Source of the DNA: an uncultured Campylobacter sp.
GTDB lineage: Bacteria > Campylobacterota > Campylobacteria > Campylobacterales > Campylobacteraceae
NCBI GenBank assembly: GCA_938041615.1
Contig: CALISV010000118.1
Span: 1-5,513, forward strand
DNA: 5,513 nucleotides
Direction of reading: 5' to 3'
Part shown: positions 1 to 5,074 of the stretch, one piece after another
Position numbering within the stretch: position 1 is the stretch's first letter
Layout of the letters: the number at the start of each line of letters is the position of its first letter
Made by a program: the position numbers and the translations under genes
Notes under the pieces: generated by a model
Seen by the model: only the letters and a program-made list of their open reading frames with translations
Told to the model about the DNA's origin: nothing
Database searches by the model: none

Positions 1-5
1 AAGAT

Positions 6-440
6 ATGGAATATATGCCAAACTACGAACCTATGCTAAATTTGCTACTAGACAACAACGTTTCGGGGCAACCTACTAGCGAGGAGCTGAAAGAGGCGTA
101 TAAAAAGTGTTATAAAAGTTATAGATGGCACGTTGATACATGGAAAAAAGAAATAGACAAAAATCAGACCATACCTTTATTGATACGTATGTCTATAGAA
201 AATGGAGAGCGGTATTGTCCAGATAAAGATGGGACATTTGGCGACACTCGCACATTTATGTACTGGGCAAACGAAAAAAATAAACTTAAAAATATGATAA
301 ACTTTTGGGATGGCTTAAAAAATAATCCATCCAAAGTAATCTATATCGACGCCAACATAAGTGGTCAAGATAAAGAAAAACTAATATCAAATAAACTAAT
401 ACAAAAACGAAGGAGCAAAAATGCCGCAGAGCGACGATGA
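6..440 (+). CDS. Hypothetical protein, low-GC accessory gene, possibly 5'-partial
   Basis: I do not recognise this protein (144 aa from the ATG at 6). It is hydrophilic and Lys/Asn-rich with four Trp (W41, W46, W87, W101) and two Cys (C35, C71). It has no signal peptide or membrane segment, and it ends in a basic tail (KRR and ERR near residues 134-144). It is probably a soluble cytoplasmic protein. The frame is open to the window edge (GAT precedes the ATG), so the true start may lie upstream; ATG at 15 is another candidate. No ribosome binding site can be judged. Its G+C is about 34% against about 51% in the facing ttcA gene, which suggests separate origin. It converges on the conserved minus-strand block, and its last 20 nt overlap a second start codon with a strong Shine-Dalgarno. 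The reading frame is clear; the function is unknown. Confidence 0.6.
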   Translation: MEYMPNYEPMLNLLLDNNVSGQPTSEELKEAYKKCYKSYRWHVDTWKKEIDKNQTIPLLIRMSIENGERYCPDKDGTFGDTRTFMYWANEKNKLKNMINFWDGLKNNPSKVIYIDANISGQDKEKLISNKLIQKRRSKNAAERR

Positions 441-483
441 TAGATTGCTATATAGCGCAGTGAAGGTTGTCGGGCAAATTTGA
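421..483 (+). pseudogene. 20-codon ORF with strong RBS, probable truncated gene start
   Basis: ATG at 421 is preceded by AAGGAG (410-415) with a 5-nt spacer, an excellent ribosome binding site. It overlaps the end of the upstream gene by 20 nt, as in translationally coupled pairs. The frame encodes MPQSDDDRLLYSAVKVVGQI and then stops at TGA 481-483, inside the first AAATTT palindrome. The peptide is acidic at the N-terminus and matches nothing I know. The simplest reading is the 5' remnant of a second accessory gene that lost its body when this segment joined the core block. A genuine 20-aa peptide, or a start context that only looks good by chance, cannot be excluded. Confidence 0.4.
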
Positions 484-570
484 GCCGACTAGCAAAAGTC
501 AAATTTGACCGAAAGAGCAGTCAAATTTAAGCTAAATTTGACGAGTCCTCACTCCTCATCGGTCAAATTT
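472..570. repeat. Cluster of AAATTT-centred palindromes between convergent genes
   Basis: Five copies of AAATTT lie within 95 nt, at 476-481, 501-506, 523-528, 534-539 and 565-570. Most sit in a longer TCAAATTTGA-like context. GTCAAATTTGAC at 498-509 is a perfect 12-nt palindrome, and GGTCAAATTT (561-570) is the exact complement of AAATTTGACC (501-510). The last copy lies inside the 3' end of the ttcA gene. Each unit is self-complementary, so any copy can pair with any other in RNA. Confidence 0.6.
520..542. terminator. Inverted repeat, possible bidirectional terminator
   Basis: GTCAAATTTA (520-529) and TAAATTTGAC (533-542) form a perfect 10-bp stem with a 3-nt loop. It lies 7 nt past the ttcA stop codon and between two convergent genes, where a two-way terminator would be expected. 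Against this, the stem is AT-rich and no T-run follows directly on either strand. On the minus strand a TTTT appears only after the next palindrome, near 497-494. It may be just the densest point of the repeat cluster. Confidence 0.3.
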
Positions 571-1316
571 TGCGCCCCAGCGGCGAAAAACGTATCGCTG
601 TGGATGTTTTTAAAAGCAGCCTTTAGCGAGACGAAAAGCTTTGGATTTTGCTTTTCTAAATTTGCCAAAAGCTCCTTGGTTTCGGCTCTAGCGTGAGGCA
701 TCTTGATATCAAATCGCATCGCCGGACACGCCTCGTCGCCGATAACCGTAAGCCCGTTTCGCACGGCATTTTCGCGTAGCTGTCTTTCGCGCACGAATAT
801 AAACGGCCTGATAACCTCGATACCGTTTGCCGCGACGTATTTTGGAGCAAGCGTTCGTAGCGCGCCGTTATAAGTAAAATTCATAAAAAAACTCTCGACC
901 GCGTCGTCGAGGTGGTGGGCGATGGCGAGCTTGTTAAAGCCATGCTCAAGCGCGTAGGTATAGAGATAGCCGCGCCTCATACGCGAGAAAAAGCTACAAA
1001 AGCTGGAGTTTTTGCGGATCTTATCCTTAGATATCTCGAATATCGAGCTGTCGATCACGTCGTGCTCGATGCCGTGCTCGGCACAATGGCGCATGAGATA
1101 GGCGTAGTCCTCGCCCATGCCGTAGCTTAGCGTCACGGCCTTAAACTCAAATTTTTCGGGCGTGACGTTTTGCATGTGTTTTAGTACGTGCGCGAGCGCG
1201 AGGCTGTCCTTGCCGCCGCTAAGACCGAGCAAAATTTTATCCCCGCTGCGCACCATGCGGTATCTGGCATTGGTCTGCCCGACCTGGCGCAGCAGCCGCT
1301 TGCTAAGCTCTATCAT
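549..1316 (-). CDS. ttcA: TtcA-like PP-loop tRNA thiolation protein
   Basis: This is a 255-aa cytoplasmic ATP pyrophosphatase of the TtcA/TilS superfamily. TtcA makes 2-thiocytidine at position 32 of some tRNAs by adenylating the base and adding sulfur with the help of a [4Fe-4S] cluster. The PP-loop SGGKDS is at residues 33-38. The TtcA-type region CSFFSRMRRG starts at C107, followed by AIAHHLDDA (131-139) and GDEACPAMR (193-201, with C197). In E. coli TtcA the equivalent segment reads CSLCSRLRRG; here the second Cys is F110, so only two of the three expected cluster cysteines are visible. The protein lacks the longer C-terminal tail of the 311-aa E. coli enzyme. The start ATG overlaps the mtnN stop as ATGA and has only a weak SD, so translation is probably coupled. 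The family is sure; the exact reaction is less so. Confidence 0.85.
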   Translation of the reverse strand: MIELSKRLLRQVGQTNARYRMVRSGDKILLGLSGGKDSLALAHVLKHMQNVTPEKFEFKAVTLSYGMGEDYAYLMRHCAEHGIEHDVIDSSIFEISKDKIRKNSSFCSFFSRMRRGYLYTYALEHGFNKLAIAHHLDDAVESFFMNFTYNGALRTLAPKYVAANGIEVIRPFIFVRERQLRENAVRNGLTVIGDEACPAMRFDIKMPHARAETKELLANLEKQNPKLFVSLKAAFKNIHSDTFFAAGAQNLTDEE

Positions 1317-1996
1317 AGCCGCTCGATCATCGCGAGCATGAACTGCGCGCTGACGTTTGCCGAGTCTTGTAAAAATTTATCGAAGTCAAACTCCGCGCTA
1401 CCGCCTGCCTCGTCGCTGATCGCGCGAAGCACGAAAAACGGCACGCCCAGGCTCTCGCAAACTAACGCCACGCTAGCACCCTCCATCTCGGCCGCATCGG
1501 CTTTGAAGGTCGCTTTTAGCCACTCTTTTTTCGCATTATCGCAGATAAACTGATCGCCAGTGGCTATGATGCCGCCTTTTAGCTCGATGCCTTTTTCGGC
1601 CGCGACGCTAGAGGCTAACGCATTTAGAGCGTCGTCGCTTTTGATAAAGATACTGGTCTCGGGCACGTAGCCGTGCGGGTGCCCAAACGCCGTGATATCG
1701 ACGTCGTGCTGCACCAGGCTAGTCGCGTAAAGCATATCTCCGATTTTCAAATTTGGATTTAGCGCGCCTGCGACGCCGGTAAAAAGCAGTTTCTTAGCGC
1801 CGAATTTTTCGATCATCGCGCTTGCGGTTAGAGCGGCATTTACCTTGCCGATCTTAGAGTATGCCATCACAAGCTCTTTGCCGCCGAAATTTGCGAGGTA
1901 AAATACGTTATTTGCGTGCTTAACCTCTTTGTAGTCCTTGATGCACTCAAGTAGAGGAGCAACCTCCTCGCGCATCGCACCTAAGATCGCTATCAT
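1313..1996 (-). CDS. mtnN: 5'-methylthioadenosine/S-adenosylhomocysteine nucleosidase
   Basis: This 227-aa protein is close to the usual length of the Pfs/MtnN family. It hydrolyses the N-glycosidic bond of S-adenosylhomocysteine, methylthioadenosine and 5'-deoxyadenosine, releasing adenine. In Campylobacter and Helicobacter the same enzyme is known to act on 6-amino-6-deoxyfutalosine in menaquinone synthesis, so it may be essential here. Catalytic residues are visible: E11 in GAMREEV (E12 of E. coli), E172 in AAEMEGASVA (E174) and D195 in RAISDEA (D197). The GVAGAL loop (74-79) and ATGDQF (145-150) also fit. AAGGAG at 2007-2002, inside the end of fabD, sits 5 nt before the ATG. The ATG overlaps the fabD stop as ATGA, and the mtnN stop overlaps the ttcA start in the same way. 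No signal peptide is present, so it is cytoplasmic. Confidence 0.95.
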   Translation of the reverse strand: MIAILGAMREEVAPLLECIKDYKEVKHANNVFYLANFGGKELVMAYSKIGKVNAALTASAMIEKFGAKKLLFTGVAGALNPNLKIGDMLYATSLVQHDVDITAFGHPHGYVPETSIFIKSDDALNALASSVAAEKGIELKGGIIATGDQFICDNAKKEWLKATFKADAAEMEGASVALVCESLGVPFFVLRAISDEAGGSAEFDFDKFLQDSANVSAQFMLAMIERL

Positions 1997-2913
1997 TTAA
2001 GCTCCTTTAAAAGCTCTTCAAGGCTACTAAGATCGATGACGCTAAAGGTCGGCTTTTCGGTGATTTTTTTGTTGATGCCTTTTAGCACGCTACCACCGAA
2101 CTCCACAAAAATATCAACCTCGTTTTCGATGCTTTTGATGCTTTGTTTGTATAAAACGGGGCTAACGAGCTGTGCTTTTAGCAAATTTAGCGCTTCGTCT
2201 TTCGTGCCGTAGGGCTTCGCCGACGCATTTGAAACGACTGGGGCAAATTTAGCGGCTAATGCCGGCTCTAGCTGTGCCGTTAGTTTCTCGCTCGCGTTTT
2301 TCAAAAGCGGGCAGTGGCTAATGACGGACATATTTAAAGGCAGTACGCGCTTAGCGCCCGCTTCTTTAAACGCGGACTCAAATTTGGCGATGTCGTCTTT
2401 TAGTCCCGCGATCACGATCTGACCGTCACAGTTGTAGTTCGCGGCATAAATTTGATGGCCGTCCGCTTGCGCGTTTTTGCAAATTTGCTCGACCGTCTCG
2501 TCGCTAAGCCCTAAAATAACGCTCATTGTTACGTCTTTGCCGGCGCAGTCCTCTTGCATAAATTTACCGCGCAAATTTACGATCCTAAGCGCACCCGTAA
2601 AATCAAACGCGCCGCTAACCGCAAGCGCGCTAAACTCGCCCAAAGAGTGTCCAAGTGCAAATTTAGGCTTTAAATTTACGCTTTGCTTTAGCGCGAGATA
2701 GCACATAAGCGAATTTAAAACGATGGCGGGCTGAGTAAATTCGCTCCTGTTTATAAGGTCATTTTCGTTGAAAAGTAGATTTGAAAAGTCGATTTTTAGG
2801 CTATCGCTTGCATTTTGCAAAAGCTCGACGGCCGGGCGGAAATTTTCGTAAATTTCCTTACCCATACCGATACTTTGCGAGCCTTGTCCCGGAAATATAA
2901 ACGCCGCTCTCAT
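1993..2913 (-). CDS. fabD: Malonyl-CoA:ACP transacylase
   Basis: This 306-aa cytoplasmic enzyme moves malonate from coenzyme A to acyl carrier protein, supplying the extender unit for type II fatty acid synthesis. Family marks are in the right order: FPGQGSQ at 7-13 (oxyanion-hole Gln), the nucleophile S90 in GHSLGE (88-93), R115 in LRGKFMQ (114-120) for the malonyl carboxylate, NYNCDGQIVIAG (159-170) and catalytic H200 in VISHCPLL. Length equals the family norm. The gene starts 10 nt after the slyD stop. The only SD-like sequence is AAGAG overlapping that stop codon, with about 7 nt to the ATG, so expression probably depends on reading from slyD. It ends in an ATGA overlap with mtnN. Nothing is missing or unusual in the protein. 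Confidence 0.96.
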   Translation of the reverse strand: MRAAFIFPGQGSQSIGMGKEIYENFRPAVELLQNASDSLKIDFSNLLFNENDLINRSEFTQPAIVLNSLMCYLALKQSVNLKPKFALGHSLGEFSALAVSGAFDFTGALRIVNLRGKFMQEDCAGKDVTMSVILGLSDETVEQICKNAQADGHQIYAANYNCDGQIVIAGLKDDIAKFESAFKEAGAKRVLPLNMSVISHCPLLKNASEKLTAQLEPALAAKFAPVVSNASAKPYGTKDEALNLLKAQLVSPVLYKQSIKSIENEVDIFVEFGGSVLKGINKKITEKPTFSVIDLSSLEELLKELK

Positions 2914-2923
2914 CTAGGTACTC

Positions 2924-3535
2924 TTAGTGGCAACCGCATCCGCCGTCATCGTGATGATGACCATGTCCGCCGCAGCAACCACCCTCTTTATGCTCGTGGT
3001 GGCCGTGGCCTCCGCAGCAACCGCCTTCGCCGTGGTGATGGTCGTGGTCGTGTCCGCCGCATCCGCATGTATATGCGCCAGCTACCATGCCGGTAGCTAT
3101 CTCATCCTCTGTAGCATCGCGTTTGTCGAAAATTTGAACCTTAAACTCCAAATCCTTGCCTGCATAAGGGTGGTTAAAATCAACCGTCACATCGTCATCG
3201 CCGATAGATTTTACTATCACGCGTACACTCTCTCCGTGCTCGCCTTGACCAAAAAGCTCCATGCCCTCTTTTAGCTCGATACCCGCAAATTGCTCTTTAG
3301 GCAGCATCTGAACGGCGCTAGCATCATACTCTCCACAAGCCTGTGCAGCCGGGATAACGATAACCTTTGTTTCGCCCTTTTTTAGTTTAGTAACTTCTTC
3401 TTCTAGCTTCTCGATGATATGTCCGCGACCTGTTAAAAAGGAAATTTCTTGCCCAACCTGCATATTGGACTCTAAAATTTCGCCCGTTTTTGCGTCTTTT
3501 AGCTCATAAAACATAGCTATAACTTGTTCTTTCAC
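2924..3535 (-). CDS. slyD: SlyD, FKBP-type prolyl isomerase and metal chaperone
   Basis: This 203-aa protein has an FKBP fold split by the insert-in-flap chaperone domain (roughly residues 70-125), with the family motif NHPYAGK at 121-127. SlyD isomerises prolyl bonds, holds unfolded chains and delivers nickel, notably to hydrogenase and possibly urease. The C-terminal tail (157-203) is metal-binding: by count 14 His and 8 Cys in 47 residues. It includes an exact 11-residue repeat, EGGCCGGHGHH, at 170-180 and 184-194, and ends in CGCH. The start is GTG at 3535: AGGAG (3546-3542) lies 6 nt upstream, while the next ATG (residue 8) has no suitably placed SD. A promoter box with TATAAT at 3570-3565 precedes it, giving a short leader. 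The gene sits between cpoB and fabD; nickel genes are not visible in the window. Confidence 0.95.
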   Translation of the reverse strand: MKEQVIAMFYELKDAKTGEILESNMQVGQEISFLTGRGHIIEKLEEEVTKLKKGETKVIVIPAAQACGEYDASAVQMLPKEQFAGIELKEGMELFGQGEHGESVRVIVKSIGDDDVTVDFNHPYAGKDLEFKVQIFDKRDATEDEIATGMVAGAYTCGCGGHDHDHHHGEGGCCGGHGHHEHKEGGCCGGHGHHHDDGGCGCH

Positions 3536-3547
3536 GTTCTTCTCCTA
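3536..3547 (-). promoter_or_regulatory. slyD ribosome binding site selecting a GTG start
   Basis: On the minus strand TAGGAG (3547-3542) is followed by a 6-nt spacer and GTG at 3535-3533. This placement supports GTG rather than the ATG seven codons further on as the start of slyD. Confidence 0.75.
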
Positions 3548-3558
3548 TTTATGAAAAT

Positions 3559-3582
3559 AACATGATTATATCGTTAAATTTA
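3559..3582 (-). promoter_or_regulatory. Probable sigma-70 promoter of slyD
   Basis: In the 59-nt gap after cpoB the minus strand reads GATATAATCATG, a perfect TATAAT -10 box at 3570-3565 with AT-rich sequence upstream and no clear -35, as is usual in Campylobacter. A start of transcription near 3558 would give a leader of about 23 nt holding the AGGAG site. This would serve slyD, fabD, mtnN and ttcA independently of the Tol-Pal genes. The box shares 21 of 24 positions with the one before pal. Confidence 0.6.
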
Positions 3583-3594
3583 TTAAAGAATGTT

Positions 3595-4494
3595 TTAGTT
3601 TCGGGTAGGTGCGGCTTTGGCTTCTTTGCTGTCCGGATAGCCTAGTTTTAGCGCTTTGTAAAATTTATTCGCACTCGCCGTATCTTTTATCTTATCAAAA
3701 CTAATAGCAGTGTGATAAAGAAGTTTTGGCGTATACTCGGCCTTGTCGTAGAGCTGGATACTTTGCTGGTAGTATTTTATGGCGTTGTTGTAAGCTTTTT
3801 GCTGATACGCTATCTCGCCGAGATAAAAATTTGCCATAGCAGGCTTATGATCTTTGCTTAAAAGATACTCGTATCTAGCTTTTGCATCGTCGAGCTTACC
3901 TGCGTCAAATAGCTTTTTAGCTTCGCTTGCTACGTCTTGATTTTTTTGTTTGGTAAAATCAGTCTTTGGGGCTTGCGGCTCAGCAGCGGCTGGACTACTG
4001 CTAGCTACCGGCTTGTCTTCATCGTTTTTTTTTGTGGTAGCGGGTGCGGCGTTGCTCTTATCTATCAAAGCACCCATATCCTTAAGGGCTTTGGTGATTT
4101 TAGCGTTGTTGGCCTCTTGTATTTTTCGGCTTTCTTCTACGTATTTTTTAAGCTCGTCAAAATCGCTTTTTGCGGTAGAATTTCCGTCGTTTCCTTCGAT
4201 ATCGTTTAGTCTTTTTTCTATCCTAGACATTCTTGAGTTTAGTCCGTCTAGTACACTTTGCAAGCCCTCTAGGCGCTCCTGCATAGCATTTAAATTTGAC
4301 TCAACGTCGCCCATATTTCTACTTAAATTTTCTACGTTTTGCTTATTTTTTAGAAAAGTTTTTTCGTTATCAGTCAATCCGTAGGGGCTCGAGCTATCTA
4401 AATTTCCAGCGTCGAATACCGAAATTTCATTGGAAGCGGAATAAGAGAGAGTGGCTCCTATAAAAAGAGCCACGAAAGTTTTTAAATTCGTCAT
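3595..4494 (-). CDS. cpoB: CpoB/YbgF, periplasmic Tol-Pal associated TPR protein
   Basis: This 299-aa exported protein is the last member of the tolB-pal-cpoB set. In E. coli CpoB trimerises, binds TolA and coordinates outer membrane constriction with peptidoglycan synthesis by PBP1B. An N-terminal signal peptide (about residues 1-20, hydrophobic VALFIGATL core) is followed by a coiled-coil region (about 42-145) with heptad-like runs such as SRMSRIEKRLNDIE. A Pro/Ala/Lys linker (148-180) precedes C-terminal TPR repeats (about 186-290), for example LFDAGKLDDAKARYEYLL and YLGEIAYQQKAYNNAIKYYQ. The start lies 8 nt after the pal stop and has no visible Shine-Dalgarno, so translation probably depends on ribosomes finishing pal. 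The linker codons contain an A9 run (plus-strand T run 4025-4033). The coiled coil and TPR order matches the family; the direct partner in this organism is inferred. Confidence 0.9.
   Translation of the reverse strand: MTNLKTFVALFIGATLSYSASNEISVFDAGNLDSSSPYGLTDNEKTFLKNKQNVENLSRNMGDVESNLNAMQERLEGLQSVLDGLNSRMSRIEKRLNDIEGNDGNSTAKSDFDELKKYVEESRKIQEANNAKITKALKDMGALIDKSNAAPATTKKNDEDKPVASSSPAAAEPQAPKTDFTKQKNQDVASEAKKLFDAGKLDDAKARYEYLLSKDHKPAMANFYLGEIAYQQKAYNNAIKYYQQSIQLYDKAEYTPKLLYHTAISFDKIKDTASANKFYKALKLGYPDSKEAKAAPTRN
4025..4033 (-). repeat. A9 homopolymer within cpoB coding sequence
   Basis: The plus strand has nine consecutive T, read as A9 in the cpoB mRNA across codons ACA AAA AAA AAC (T154-T-K-K-N157 region). 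It falls in the flexible linker between coiled coil and TPR domain. Slippage of one base would remove the TPR domain. Confidence 0.85.
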
Positions 4495-4502
4495 AAAATT
4501 AA

Positions 4503-5021
4503 TTATGGAAGAACTTTAAATTCAGCACGTCTATTTTGAGCGTCGCAAGCTTTTGTTTTGTCTGTGCAAACAGGATTGCTTTCGCCATAGCTTACAACCG
4601 TGATTCTGTCAGCCGCAACGCCTTGTTTTACAAGCGCGTCTTTAGCAGCTTTTGCTCTTTTTAGACCAAGCGCATAGTTGTACTCATCAGTACCCCACTC
4701 GTCGCAGTTGCCCTCTACTTTTACAGAAAGAGCTTGAGCCTCTGATTGATTAAATAGGCCTGCGTTTGTGTTGATAGCAGACTGCATGTCGCCTTTGATG
4801 TTAAATTTGTCAAAGTCAAAGTATACAGTTTGAACTTGACCTTCGATGCTTGAAATTAATTGTTGCAATCTCTCGCTATCACTCATCATGTTATCGCTTG
4901 AGTTCATACCGCCCATATTTTGATTAGCGTCAGCGCTCATATCAACTTCAGGGTTTTTAGAGCTACAACCGCTCAACAATAAAGCCGCAATAGCAGCAGA
5001 AGTTAAAACTACTTTTTTCAT
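4503..5021 (-). CDS. pal: Pal, peptidoglycan-associated outer membrane lipoprotein (Omp18)
   Basis: This 172-aa lipoprotein anchors the outer membrane to peptidoglycan and binds TolB. A lipoprotein signal ends in LSGC with the modified cysteine at C19. A Ser/Asn/Met-rich spacer (about 20-48) leads to an OmpA-like domain: VYFDFDKF (66-73), EGNCDEWGTDEYNYALGLKRA (starting at 103, peptidoglycan-binding loop) and NRRAEF (163-168). Besides C19 there are C106, C152 and C159, extra cysteines that I associate with epsilonproteobacterial Pal proteins. I chose ATG at 5021 because AAGGA (5031-5027) lies 5 nt upstream and the peptide then begins MKKVVLTS, a normal signal. The ATG at 5027 has its SD abutting it, and the ATG at 5081 would put 20 residues before the signal and overlap tolB. 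A promoter box lies just upstream. Confidence 0.95.
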   Translation of the reverse strand: MKKVVLTSAAIAALLLSGCSSKNPEVDMSADANQNMGGMNSSDNMMSDSERLQQLISSIEGQVQTVYFDFDKFNIKGDMQSAINTNAGLFNQSEAQALSVKVEGNCDEWGTDEYNYALGLKRAKAAKDALVKQGVAADRITVVSYGESNPVCTDKTKACDAQNRRAEFKVLP

Positions 5022-5043
5022 TTTCATCCTTTTATAGAAATTT

Positions 5044-5067
5044 AACGTGATTATATCATAAAATTTA
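5044..5067 (-). promoter_or_regulatory. Probable sigma-70 promoter of pal
   Basis: In the 53-nt gap between tolB and pal the minus strand reads GATATAATCACG, with a perfect TATAAT at 5055-5050, an AT-rich upstream side and no clear -35. Transcription from about 5043 would give a leader of about 22 nt with AAGGA before the ATG at 5021. It would give pal and cpoB expression beyond that coming through from tolB, as expected for an abundant lipoprotein. Confidence 0.6.
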
Positions 5068-5074
5068 CTAAATA

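Noticed and set aside
472..570. CRISPR array or tandem repeat
   Set aside because: Units are only 10-12 nt, palindromic and unevenly spaced, with no repeat-spacer pattern.
505..696. Plus-strand open frame beginning TTG at 505
   Set aside because: It runs through the palindrome cluster and then antisense to ttcA, with no ribosome binding site and no sensible protein.
912..1553. Plus-strand open frames 912-1130 and 1188-1553
   Set aside because: Antisense to the well-supported ttcA and mtnN genes; they arise from high GC and lack start signals.
2815..3274. Plus-strand frames 2815-3096 and 2927-3274, one Val/Ala/Met-rich and membrane-like
   Set aside because: They are the complement of the His/Gly/Cys repeat tail of slyD and of fabD; the hydrophobic look is a by-product of that codon pattern.
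3536..3594. Terminator between cpoB and slyD
   Set aside because: No stem-loop followed by a T-run is visible in the 59-nt gap; it looks like promoter and leader only.
3937..4384. Plus-strand frames 3937-4209 and 3950-4384 resembling membrane proteins
   Set aside because: Complement of the Lys/Glu/Ala-rich coiled coil and linker of cpoB, which is the convincing gene here.
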